From SIG578 sp045655125 (GTDB lineage: Bacteria > Bacillota > Clostridia > Oscillospirales > Ruminococcaceae): a stretch of 64,000 nucleotides of DNA. Each line of letters begins with the position of its first letter. Positions within the stretch are counted from its first letter, which is position 1. A model generated the notes under the pieces. That model was not told where the DNA came from. It did not search any database and worked only from the letters and a program-made list of their open reading frames with translations. Location of the stretch: assembly GCA_045655125.1 (NCBI GenBank), contig JAZOOR010000026.1:1-64000 (forward strand). The letters are read 5' to 3'. The translations under genes and the position numbers were made by a program. Shown one piece after another: positions 25,453 through 33,426 of this stretch.

Positions 25453-27513
25453 ATTGCTTCTTGTATGCCCTAATTTTTTAAAAAGTGAATTTATTTTAGC
25501 TCTTAAAAGAGTATGTTTTTCACTTTTTAGCTGAGCATCCTCATTTAGTATTTCTGTAGCATATTTCTGCGCTTTTTCTAAGTAGAGTGAATCAGAAATA
25601 AGGTCGGCAGTTTTAAGGGGAGGCAGTCCGTGTTGCCTATCGCCGAAAAAGTCGCCCGGTCCACGATGCTCTAAATCAAATTTTGCAATTTCAAATCCAT
25701 CACTTGTCTTTGTCATAACAGAAAGACGCGACTTTGCATTTTGAGAGTCGGAATCTGAAATAAGTATACAATGAGCTTGCTCATTTCCGCGTCCAACTCT
25801 GCCACGGAGCTGATGGAGCTGTGAAAGACCAAATCTGTCAGCATTTTCTATCATAATAACATTTGCGTTGGCAACGTCAACTCCAACCTCAATAACAGTG
25901 GTTGAAACCAAAATGTCAATTTTCCCATCACGAAACTCTTCCATAACAGAGTCTTTTTCGCTGCTTTTCATTTTGCCGTGCAACAGACCTATGCGCCTAT
26001 CCTTAAACTGCTTGCAAAGCTTGCTGTGATACTGCACAGCAGACTCAATTTCAAGCTCGGATTCCTCTACGGCGGGGCAAACAATGTAAACCTGCCTTCC
26101 GCGTTGTAATTCTTTTTCAAGAAAACCATAGGCACGCAGCCGTTTTGAGCTGTCAATAAGATATGTTTTAACTGCTTTTCTGCCTGCAGGTAGCTCGTCT
26201 AAAACCGAGATATCTAAATCTCCGTAAATTGTAAGGGCGAGAGAACGGGGGATTGGAGTAGCAGACATAATGAGTGTGTGAGGATATTTTCCCTTGGAAA
26301 TCAGCTTTGCGCGCTGAGAAACACCAAACCTGTGCTGTTCGTCGGTTACAACAAGTGAAAGATTACAAAAATTTACATCTTTCTCTATAAGCGCGTGCGT
26401 TCCGCACAAAACCTGAATATCACCTTTCTCTGCGCTATCTAATATAAGCCTTTTTTCTTTGGCGGTGGTCGAGCCTGTTAAAAGTGCAACCGTAATCTTA
26501 AAAGGCTCAAGCTGCTTTGAAAGAGTTTTGAAATGCTGAGTCGCAAGTATTTCTGTGGGAGCCATAAAGGCGCACTGTCCGCCGTTTTTGCAAACTGCAT
26601 AGAACAGCGCGGCTGCAACCAATGTTTTTCCTGAGCCAACATCACCCTGTAGTAGCCTGTTCATACACTTTCCGCTCTGCATATCGGCTATAGCGGTATT
26701 TATGGCTTTGATTTGCGCCGAAGTTGGTGAAAAAGAAAGGGAATTTATAAATGGCGATAAGTCGGTTTGATTTAATACTTTAGATGCCAATGCTCTCGAT
26801 TTCTGACGCATACCTGCCATTCCAAGCTGCAAGCACAAAAGCTCCTCTAATATGAAAAGCCTGCGGGCATTGTTGGCATCAGCTATCTTTTTGGGGAAAT
26901 GAATATCCTCAAAAGCGGTAAAATTGTTTTCAAATCCCTCTTTCGATAGTATATCTGAGGGAAGAGCAGTGGAGGGGAAATTACCTAACAAATCAAGTGC
27001 GGTGCGAATATTTCCTGCAATAATTTTGTGTGAAAGCCCCGCAGTAAGAGGATAATGCGGCTGCATTGTGCTCGCATTTTCGCGGCTTACAAATAAAGGA
27101 ACAGAAAGCTCGGGACGAAGCAAAGTCCCTGAAAGTTTGCCGTAGAAAATGTATTCTTCTCCCATTTTAAGCGCAGAAAAAGCAAACTTATTATTGAAAA
27201 ACGTAACAGTAATGGCATTTTGTGAGCTGTCGGTAACTATAGCTCTAAAAATCGTCATTCCTCCACGCACCTTTAGGGGAGCAAGCTTTTCAAAAACCCT
27301 CGCCGCTACAGTAACAGTGTCTCCTATGTGACAGTTATCGATAGGCGCAGCATTTGTGAAATCAACATATGAACGGGGGAAATGATGAATTAAGTCTGAA
27401 ACTGTTTCTATTCCGAGCTTTTTATAAAGCGACGCGCGCTTTTCACCAATTTTAGGTATCATAGTTATCGGCATATCGGGTGTCAGCACAGAAAACACCT
27501 CCTTTTTAAACAA
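25450..27513 (-). CDS. recG: ATP-dependent DNA helicase RecG
   Basis: 687 residues. An N-terminal OB/wedge domain precedes the helicase core with Walker A GDVGSGKTLVA near residue 287, DEQHRFGVSQ (DExH), SATPIPRSLALTIYGDLD, and the C-terminal QLHQLRGRVGRG. It remodels stalled forks and Holliday junctions. It is third in a minus-strand operon asp23-yloV-recG, 38 bases after yloV. Confidence 0.96.
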   Translation of the reverse strand: MFKKEVFSVLTPDMPITMIPKIGEKRASLYKKLGIETVSDLIHHFPRSYVDFTNAAPIDNCHIGDTVTVAARVFEKLAPLKVRGGMTIFRAIVTDSSQNAITVTFFNNKFAFSALKMGEEYIFYGKLSGTLLRPELSVPLFVSRENASTMQPHYPLTAGLSHKIIAGNIRTALDLLGNFPSTALPSDILSKEGFENNFTAFEDIHFPKKIADANNARRLFILEELLCLQLGMAGMRQKSRALASKVLNQTDLSPFINSLSFSPTSAQIKAINTAIADMQSGKCMNRLLQGDVGSGKTLVAAALFYAVCKNGGQCAFMAPTEILATQHFKTLSKQLEPFKITVALLTGSTTAKEKRLILDSAEKGDIQVLCGTHALIEKDVNFCNLSLVVTDEQHRFGVSQRAKLISKGKYPHTLIMSATPIPRSLALTIYGDLDISVLDELPAGRKAVKTYLIDSSKRLRAYGFLEKELQRGRQVYIVCPAVEESELEIESAVQYHSKLCKQFKDRRIGLLHGKMKSSEKDSVMEEFRDGKIDILVSTTVIEVGVDVANANVIMIENADRFGLSQLHQLRGRVGRGNEQAHCILISDSDSQNAKSRLSVMTKTSDGFEIAKFDLEHRGPGDFFGDRQHGLPPLKTADLISDSLYLEKAQKYATEILNEDAQLKSEKHTLLRAKINSLFKKLGHTRSN

Positions 27514-27551
27514 AAGGCGATGCGGAGAATAATCCGAATCGCCCTTTTTAA

Positions 27552-29204
27552 TTATTCAACAGAAATAATGTAGTAGTATACAGGCTGTTTTCCCTCAACA
27601 AGTGAAATATCAACAGTTTCGGGAACCTTAAGGCGCAAAGCATCAACCATGGCCTGTGCCTCGTCCTCTGTAACCCCCTCGCCATAGAGAATGGTAATAA
27701 ACGAAGAGGTTTTCTTAAGAAGTGACCTCGTAAGACGAATGGCCGCTTTCTGAAGATCCTTTTCAACAAAGGAAAGCTTTCCGTTCTGGAGTGCTAAAAG
27801 CTCGCCCTCTTTAATTTTATAACCCTCATAGTCAGAATCACGCGCTGCAAAGGTAATCTGTCCGCTGCCAACATTTTCGGCGGCTTTCATCATTTCAATG
27901 TGATTATCCGAAGCGCTTGCATCTCCGTCAAAGCAGAGCATAGCAGATAGGCCCTGAGGAATGGTGCGAGTGTGAAGAACTCTGACCTCGCGGTCTGCCA
28001 AAGGAACAGCCTGCTCAGCTGCCATAATAATGTTTTTGTTGTTTGGAAGAACAAAAACAGTCTTGGCAGGGACGGACTGAATTGCAGCAAGAATATCATC
28101 GGTGCTGGGATTCATTGTCTGTCCGCCGCTGACGATTTTATCAACTCCAAGATCAGAGAACAACTGCGCAACACCATCGCCCGCGCAAACCGAAACAAAA
28201 CCAAAGGGTGTGTCGGGGTCGACGGGAACATATTCGGGAGCGGCAGGCACAAAAGCCTCTGCCTCAACGCGATTTGCAAACTGCTCGCGCATATTTTCAA
28301 TCTTCATATTTGTGAGCATACCGTGAAGTAGTCCCTGCTGAAGAGCATTTCCGGGGTTGTCGGTATGAACATGTACCTTAATAATATCATCGTCATCAAC
28401 CACAACAACGCTGTCGCCGATAGACTCAAGATAAGCTCTGAGTGCAAGGGGGTCGCGGTCAATAGTCTTGTCTTTCTGAACAATAAACTCTGTGCAGTAG
28501 GTAAAGGTGATTTCTTCCTCAAGCTCAGAGAGCTTTGCTTCTTTTTGCTGAGCGGGGGAGGGAGTTGCGCCTTCTTCCGATGCTGAAATCATAACTCCGT
28601 CACGAAGGACAGAGAGCATTCCCTCGAAAATAACACAAAGTCCCTTTCCGCCTGCATCAACAACTCCTGCTTTTTTAAGAACAGGAAGAATTTCAGGGGT
28701 TTTTGCAAGCGCCTCGTTTGCCGATTTGCAAACATACTCCCAAAAAGCAGCGATATCATCATTTTTCTCTGCAAAAGCGGCTGCGCGCTTTGCAGTCAAT
28801 CTGATAACTGTTAAAATAGTACCCTCGGTAGGCTTCATAACAGCCTTGTATGCAGATTCAGTACCTGCTATAAGTCCTTTGGCAAGATCTTCGGCAGTTG
28901 CGCTTTCGCATCCCGAAAGGCCCTTTGAAATTCCGCGGAAAATAAGGGAGAGAATAACTCCCGAGTTACCGCGTGCGCCGCGAAGCAGAGCTGATGCGGC
29001 AGTCTGTGCAGCTTCTGCAACTGTGCAGTTGTCGCTGAGCCTTGAAAGCTCACGCGCAGCAGCATTTATAGTCATAGACATATTTGTGCCGGTATCTCCA
29101 TCCGGAACGGGGAATACATTCAGTTCGTCGATTTGCTGCTTCTGCGCAGTGATATTATTTGCACCGCTAATCAGCGCATCGCGAAAAATAGAGCCTGTTA
29201 TCAC
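27552..29204 (-). CDS. DAK2-domain protein YloV/FakA (fatty acid kinase catalytic subunit-like)
   Basis: 550 residues. Residues about 1-200 are the DhaL-type ATP-binding kinase domain: NVFPVPDGDTGTNMSMTI near 28-45 and LRGARGNSGVILSLIFRGI near 93. The rest is the YloV/FakA C-terminal region with HVHTDNPG. FakA works with a FakB/DegV fatty-acid-binding protein to phosphorylate exogenous fatty acids; no fakB is in the window. Order asp23-yloV-recG is common in Firmicutes. An 824-base antisense open frame lies over the 5' part and is not counted as a gene. Confidence 0.9.
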   Translation of the reverse strand: MITGSIFRDALISGANNITAQKQQIDELNVFPVPDGDTGTNMSMTINAAARELSRLSDNCTVAEAAQTAASALLRGARGNSGVILSLIFRGISKGLSGCESATAEDLAKGLIAGTESAYKAVMKPTEGTILTVIRLTAKRAAAFAEKNDDIAAFWEYVCKSANEALAKTPEILPVLKKAGVVDAGGKGLCVIFEGMLSVLRDGVMISASEEGATPSPAQQKEAKLSELEEEITFTYCTEFIVQKDKTIDRDPLALRAYLESIGDSVVVVDDDDIIKVHVHTDNPGNALQQGLLHGMLTNMKIENMREQFANRVEAEAFVPAAPEYVPVDPDTPFGFVSVCAGDGVAQLFSDLGVDKIVSGGQTMNPSTDDILAAIQSVPAKTVFVLPNNKNIIMAAEQAVPLADREVRVLHTRTIPQGLSAMLCFDGDASASDNHIEMMKAAENVGSGQITFAARDSDYEGYKIKEGELLALQNGKLSFVEKDLQKAAIRLTRSLLKKTSSFITILYGEGVTEDEAQAMVDALRLKVPETVDISLVEGKQPVYYYIISVE

Positions 29205-29237
29205 AATAGCACTCTCCTTAAAAATTGCATGGAAAAA

Positions 29238-29591
29238 TTACTTTTCGGATGTCCCGTCAACAAATACGTTGACCTTAGAAACCTCAAGTCCTGTTGCATC
29301 TTCCACAGTATATTTGACTTTATTGACAATACTCTTAACAATGGCGGGAATATTAACACCGAATGAAACAATAATGTGCAGGTCAATAATGAGCTTATTG
29401 TCTACCGCACGAACCCGAACACCCTTGTCAAGTGTTCTTCTTGCCGAAACGAGCTGTTTCAGTCCGTCAACAGTTCCGCTAGTCGCCATGCCGGAAACGC
29501 CGAAACATCCGGAAGCAACAAAACCAACAAGATTAGCAAAAAATTCTTGAGAAATTTCAATTATTCCGAGATGTGTTTCGATTTTTACCAT
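29238..29591 (-). CDS. Asp23/Gls24 family (DUF322) protein
   Basis: 117 residues from ATG 29591, which has a perfect AAGGAGG eight bases or so upstream; the frame extends 20 codons further without support. The family pattern is visible (IEISQEFFANLVGFVASGCFGVSGMA near the N terminus and LIIDLHIIVSFGVNIPAIVKSIVNKVKYTVEDATG near the end). Members form envelope-stress or membrane-associated scaffolds. This small YloU-type member usually precedes yloV, as here. Confidence 0.9.
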   Translation of the reverse strand: MVKIETHLGIIEISQEFFANLVGFVASGCFGVSGMATSGTVDGLKQLVSARRTLDKGVRVRAVDNKLIIDLHIIVSFGVNIPAIVKSIVNKVKYTVEDATGLEVSKVNVFVDGTSEK

Positions 29592-29622
29592 AAAGCGAGC
29601 CTCCTTGAAAAATTTACAATTT

Positions 29623-29651
29623 ATTGTATCACACTTTAAACAAAAAATCAA
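29623..29651 (-). promoter_or_regulatory. Promoter of the asp23-yloV-recG operon
   Basis: On the minus strand: TTGATT (29651-29646), 17-base spacer, TACAAT (29628-29623), 32 bases before the ATG. Confidence 0.65.
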
Positions 29652-29653
29652 TC

Positions 29654-30478
29654 TTAATTTGTAGTTTCTGCGGTTCTTTCGTAATGAAATAAGTATTGTT
29701 GTGCAATTCCGGCGTATTTTTGTGCAAACTCAGGCAGACCATCAGGGTAATATTTCTGTATGACTTTTTTTATCCACACATCTTTTGGAAATGCATCCAA
29801 CTTGTGAAAACCAAAAAGTAAAACACAGTCTGCCACCTTTGGACCTACGCCGCGTATCTTCATCAGCATTTCTCTTGCGCTGTCGGTGTCGCTACTATTT
29901 ATTTCATTAAAATTTATCTCGCCTGAATAAACCTTTTTAGCGGCGTCTAAAATGTATTTGGCTCGAAATCCGCTGCGAATAGGCGAAAGGTCATCAGTCG
30001 AAAGATTATATAGCCTGTCAGGCTCGGGAAAAGAATACCCGCCGCACTCTAAAGGCTCTCCGAAATTTTCGCATAGCCTCTCAATTATCCCCGAAATGCG
30101 CTTAATGTTGTTGTTCTGCGATATTATAAAGGAACATAGGGTTTCCCAAGCGGGCTGCCTGAGAATTCTGATTCCGCCCGCATACTCGATTGCTTTTTTA
30201 AGCGTCGGGTCATCTGCAAGGATTAGGTTAATGGAATAATAATCTTCATCAAAACCTAAATAGTGGGCTATGTGGTTATCTGCAAACTCCTGCTCGCAGG
30301 AAATGAGCAGCTCATCTCCGTTAATTTTAAATTCCAAGTATCTTCCCAAGGCAACTCCGCAAAAGACGTTTTCATGAGGCTCTGTAAAGCGAAAACACTG
30401 TCCACAGTTTAAGGTTTGCCTTAAGTTAAAGCCGCGAGGTATTGTAAGCTGCGCCTTGTATGCACAGGTGCTACTCAT
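29654..30478 (-). CDS. OGG1-type 8-oxoguanine DNA glycosylase/AP lyase
   Basis: 274 residues from ATG 30478, which has AAGGAG eight bases upstream. An earlier ATG at 30514 overlaps a TATAAT promoter box and has no ribosome site, so it is rejected. The N-terminal domain contains the OGG1-like NLRQTLNCGQCFRF; then SFIISQNNNIKRI, and the helix-hairpin-helix MKIRGVGPKVADC with the catalytic Lys, then FPKDVWIKK with the catalytic Asp. It excises 8-oxoguanine opposite C. Eukaryote-like OGG1 enzymes are known in a few Clostridia. Single gene, divergent from the DUF6062 gene. Confidence 0.9.
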   Translation of the reverse strand: MSSTCAYKAQLTIPRGFNLRQTLNCGQCFRFTEPHENVFCGVALGRYLEFKINGDELLISCEQEFADNHIAHYLGFDEDYYSINLILADDPTLKKAIEYAGGIRILRQPAWETLCSFIISQNNNIKRISGIIERLCENFGEPLECGGYSFPEPDRLYNLSTDDLSPIRSGFRAKYILDAAKKVYSGEINFNEINSSDTDSAREMLMKIRGVGPKVADCVLLFGFHKLDAFPKDVWIKKVIQKYYPDGLPEFAQKYAGIAQQYLFHYERTAETTN

Positions 30479-30512
30479 AAGATTTTCTCCTTTTTTTAAA
30501 TTTTCTTCTTCC

Positions 30513-30536
30513 ATTATAGCAAAAATATGCTATAAT
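30513..30536. promoter_or_regulatory. Back-to-back -10 boxes of divergent promoters
   Basis: TATAAT on the minus strand at 30518-30513 (for the OGG1-type gene) and TATAAT on the plus strand at 30531-30536 (for the DUF6062 gene) are only 12 bases apart. Each -35 region would lie near the other's start site; neither -35 is well conserved. Competition between polymerases is likely. Confidence 0.55.
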
Positions 30537-30570
30537 GAAAACAGTAAATTTTTCAAAAAAGGTGATTTGT

Positions 30571-31263
30571 TTGGCTGAACGTATATACACTATTCCCGTA
30601 AATGAGGTTTTTGAGGAGAAAGATGGCTGTCCCATATGCCGTCTTCGCGATATTTTAGAGGAAAGAAGCCTTGAATATGTTCTCGGCCCTGCTATGATGG
30701 AGGACGATGTCAGAACAGAAACTAATAAGCTCGGCTTTTGCAAGGACCATTTTTTTATGATGTCGCAGCGCCGCGCAAGACTTCCGCTTGCACTTATAAT
30801 CGAAACCCACCTCGACGAGATGGCTAAAAATATTAAAAGGAAGAAAGCCCGACCTGATAAAAAAGAAATAAAGAGCGGTGATGTCGAAAAAAAGGACTGC
30901 TTTGTTTGCCAGCGTATTGAGTGGGCGAAACAGAGAATGTATGCCACCATTGCAAAGCTTTATAGTGAGGAAATGGATTTCAGAGAGCTTTTCAGGGCGC
31001 AGGAGGAAATTTGCTTTACCCATTATCGCGAGCTACACGCCTTTTCAGCGACACTCGTTTCTTCAAGATGGAAAGGCGAGTTTGAAAAGGATGTCGATAC
31101 ACTTGCCTTAAATAAAATATTATCTCTGCGCGAGGAAGTCCACCACTTTACAACAATGTTTGACTACCGTAATACAGGCGAAAACGCCGATTTTAAAAAC
31201 TCGAGGGATTCCATAGAACGTTCTATAAAATACTTAACCTCGAGAATACCGGGAGAGAAGTAA
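30571..31263 (+). CDS. DUF6062 family protein with paired Cys/His clusters
   Basis: 230 residues from TTG 30571, preceded by AAGGTGA five bases upstream. An ATG at 30535 lies within the -10 box and has no ribosome site. Two similar halves each carry CxxC and a later C-x-x-H: CPICRLRD with GFCKDHFFM, and CFVCQRIEW with CFTHYREL. Such a set could bind metal ions (zinc) or form disulfides. The region between is strongly basic (IKRKKARPDKKEIK). Function unknown. It abuts the next membrane protein gene by one base. Confidence 0.8.
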   Translation: MAERIYTIPVNEVFEEKDGCPICRLRDILEERSLEYVLGPAMMEDDVRTETNKLGFCKDHFFMMSQRRARLPLALIIETHLDEMAKNIKRKKARPDKKEIKSGDVEKKDCFVCQRIEWAKQRMYATIAKLYSEEMDFRELFRAQEEICFTHYRELHAFSATLVSSRWKGEFEKDVDTLALNKILSLREEVHHFTTMFDYRNTGENADFKNSRDSIERSIKYLTSRIPGEK

Positions 31264-31264
31264 A

Positions 31265-31966
31265 ATGAAAAATAAAATTCCTCGTGTTTCCGAGGCGGCA
31301 TGGCTTTTGGGAATAATTATGTGCTCCTTGGGAGTTTGCTTTTCGGTAAAAAGTGATTTTGGAGTTTCTATGGTAATTGCTCCTGCGTATATTGCATATC
31401 TTAAACTTTCAGAGATTATTCCTTGGTTCACTCTCGGAATGGCAGAATATTCGGTGCAGGGAATACTTATAGTTTTGTTAAGCATTGCAGTAGGCAAATT
31501 TAAACTAAAATACCTGCTTTGCTTTCTGACAGCGGTTTTGCATGGAGCTTTTGTTGATATCTGGAGTGTTATATTGGAGCCGCTTGTATGCGATACTATT
31601 TTTCAGCGCTGCGTTTTTTGCGTTGCGGGCGCAGTTGTAACAGCGGCGGCAATTTCGCTTATGCTCAGAACCTATCTTCCTCAGGAAGTATATGAACTTG
31701 CCGTTAAGGAAATATCCGAAAAATTCAAGGCATCTGTAAACAAGGTTAAATGGATATATGATATTTCCTCGCTTGTATTTGCTATTTTGTTAATGCTACT
31801 TTTATTCAACAAATTTTCCTTTGATATGATTGGTATAGGAACACTTATATTAACCATAGTAAACACGCCACTTATTACTCTCGCAGGAAAAATATTTGAC
31901 AAGTTTTTCGACTTTACACCAGCCTTTTCGGGATTTTTTCAAAAATTTGATAGGGTTATGAACTAA
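31265..31966 (+). CDS. YczE/YitT-like membrane protein (DUF6198)
   Basis: 233 residues with about five membrane spans. The N-terminal pattern IIMCSLGVCFSVKSDFGVSM is typical of the YczE/YyaS/YitT group of integral membrane proteins of unknown function. Start ATG at 31265 follows the previous stop by one base, with GGGAGAG upstream, so the two genes are co-transcribed. A terminator follows. Confidence 0.75.
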   Translation: MKNKIPRVSEAAWLLGIIMCSLGVCFSVKSDFGVSMVIAPAYIAYLKLSEIIPWFTLGMAEYSVQGILIVLLSIAVGKFKLKYLLCFLTAVLHGAFVDIWSVILEPLVCDTIFQRCVFCVAGAVVTAAAISLMLRTYLPQEVYELAVKEISEKFKASVNKVKWIYDISSLVFAILLMLLLFNKFSFDMIGIGTLILTIVNTPLITLAGKIFDKFFDFTPAFSGFFQKFDRVMN

Positions 31967-31970
31967 AATT

Positions 31971-31996
31971 AGTCCGCCTTTATAAAGGCGGACTTT
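31971..31996 (+). terminator. Intrinsic terminator
   Basis: AGTCCGCCTT-TATA region-AAGGCGGACT stem, 10 bp or more and perfect, followed by TTCATTTT. Confidence 0.8.
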
Positions 31997-32257
31997 CATT
32001 TTACAAAAAGTAGATTGACATAATTTAGTCTTATTCATCAGAAAGTGAATATATAAATGGCTTGTAAATAGGGTTTTTCACACTTTCCACCGAGTTTTCC
32101 ACATAAATAATGCAAAATATTCATCGAATTATGTAAACCTGCGCAAATTACAACAAGTATATAATTTAAAATAACCCAAAATTAACAAGCCTCAAAACTG
32201 TATATTTTTATTTGTTTTACCCAAAATTAAATATAAATAAAAAGTAGAGGTTTGCTT
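31997..32257. other. AT-rich intergenic region with a 12-bp direct repeat
   Basis: No gene seen. ACCCAAAATTAA occurs at 32174-32185 and again at 32219-32230. A single DnaA-box-like TTTTCCACA lies at 32095-32103. No convincing promoter pair was found for the next small gene. Confidence 0.5.
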
Positions 32258-32539
32258 ATGATTAGAGGGGTAAAAAAACAGATTATTGAAGTTCTTAACA
32301 CAGACAATGAGTATTTTGAAAAGGCAATATTAGTAGTATCTGACCAGTATTCTGAATATGAAAGGTCAAAGCTTGACCGCCGCGCCAAAGAATATGTTTC
32401 GTCACTCAGTTGGGGGACGGTCTCTGATGTAAAAAAGCAAAAAAAGGGCGGGGACAGAGTCGCGAAATTCTTAGGAATATTAAAATACTTTGCGGTTTCG
32501 GGAGTCGGTGCGGCTGTAACATATTTTATTATAAGATAA
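32258..32539 (+). CDS. Small conserved-looking hypothetical protein with a C-terminal membrane segment
   Basis: 93 residues from ATG 32258 (AGAGG about six bases upstream; a TTG two codons earlier is less likely). MIRGVKKQIIEVLNTDNEYFEKAILVVSDQY is an amphipathic, charged start. A basic linker (KKQKKGGDR) leads to a C-terminal hydrophobic helix (YFAVSGVGAAVTYFII), suggesting a tail-anchored cytoplasmic protein. I cannot assign a function. The codon pattern and bounded frame make it probably real. rlmB follows under its own promoter. Confidence 0.65.
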   Translation: MIRGVKKQIIEVLNTDNEYFEKAILVVSDQYSEYERSKLDRRAKEYVSSLSWGTVSDVKKQKKGGDRVAKFLGILKYFAVSGVGAAVTYFIIR

Positions 32540-32551
32540 TTAAAAAAAGTA

Positions 32552-32580
32552 TTGGATTTTGTGTTTAAGTGTGCTATAAT
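32552..32580 (+). promoter_or_regulatory. Promoter of rlmB
   Basis: TTGGAT at 32552-32557, 17-base spacer, TATAAT at 32575-32580. The start codon is 50 bases downstream, after AAAAAGGA. Confidence 0.65.
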
Positions 32581-32629
32581 GTCTATATATAGAATATTTT
32601 TCAGTTTTTTGTGAAAAAGGATTGAATTT

Positions 32630-33406
32630 ATGGATAAGAAAAATAGGGCATTTAAACCCAAAAAGGAAATGGTGAGCGAGTCCTCGTATATTGTTGGCAG
32701 AAATGCTGTTTTAGAGGCACTGCGCTCGGGTAGAGAGCTTGATTTTGTTACTGTTCAAAAGGGAGAACTTCACGGCAGCATAAATGAAATTCTCGCTCTG
32801 TGTAAAAAGAATAATGTTGTCATAAAAGAGGCTGAGTCGGGAAAGCTTTGTGACCTTTCGGGAACAACAGCTCATCAGGGTGTTATAGCTCAGCCGTCTG
32901 CTGTTACATATTCAAGTGTTGAGGATATTTTGAAAATCGCAGAGGACAGAGGGGAAGCTCCGTTTATTGTTATTGCTGACCAGATTGAAGACCCTCATAA
33001 CCTCGGTGCTATAATCAGAACGGCTGAGGCCTGTGGTGTTCACGGAGTGATTATTCCTAAAAGGCGCAGTGTTGGCGCTAATGCTACTGTTTATAAAACC
33101 TCTGCAGGCGCACTTTCGCATATGGCGGTTGCCCGCGTTACAAACCTTACAGAAACCATTAAAGAGCTCAAGAAAAACGGTGTGTGGATTTACGGGGCGG
33201 ATGCTAAGGGCGAGAGCTACTGTAATATGAAATTTGATGGTGCAGCAGCCCTTGTTATAGGCTCAGAGGGTAGAGGTATTTCTGAGCTTGTGCTAAAACA
33301 ATGCGATTTTCTTGTTTCACTTTTTATGCGTGGCAAGATAAATTCTTTAAATGCTTCAGTTGCAGGCGGAATTTTAATGTACGAAATAGCACGTAGCAGG
33401 CTTTAA
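32630..33406 (+). CDS. rlmB: 23S rRNA (guanosine-2'-O)-methyltransferase, TrmH/RlmB family
   Basis: 258 residues. The N-terminal substrate-binding domain starts at YIVGRNAVLEAL. The SPOUT knot has DQIEDPHNLGAIIRTAEACG near residue 123, LVIGSEGRGISE near 205 and SLNASVAGGILMYE at the end, the three TrmH motifs. It 2'-O-methylates a guanosine in 23S rRNA (G2251 in E. coli numbering), using SAM. It is followed after 20 bases by the degenerate ATPase gene. Confidence 0.94.
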   Translation: MDKKNRAFKPKKEMVSESSYIVGRNAVLEALRSGRELDFVTVQKGELHGSINEILALCKKNNVVIKEAESGKLCDLSGTTAHQGVIAQPSAVTYSSVEDILKIAEDRGEAPFIVIADQIEDPHNLGAIIRTAEACGVHGVIIPKRRSVGANATVYKTSAGALSHMAVARVTNLTETIKELKKNGVWIYGADAKGESYCNMKFDGAAALVIGSEGRGISELVLKQCDFLVSLFMRGKINSLNASVAGGILMYEIARSRL

Positions 33407-33426
33407 TTTTGGAGGGGAGGATAAAA

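Noticed and set aside
28726..29550. A 274-codon open frame on the plus strand
   Set aside because: It lies antisense to yloV/fakA and asp23, which have clear family motifs. Its sequence is low in complexity (Ser/Ala/Leu/Ile-rich), as expected for a shadow frame.
30479..30514. Upstream start of the OGG1-type gene at ATG 30514
   Set aside because: The ATG is part of the TATAAT promoter box and lacks a ribosome site. ATG 30478 has AAGGAG.
30471..30950. A 159-codon minus-strand frame
   Set aside because: It covers the 5' half of the DUF6062 gene and the divergent promoters. No ribosome site and no family resemblance.
32082..32103. TTTTCCACA and a partial repeat resembling DnaA boxes
   Set aside because: Only one good match, with no dnaA/dnaN or AT-rich unwinding array nearby, so no origin is claimed.
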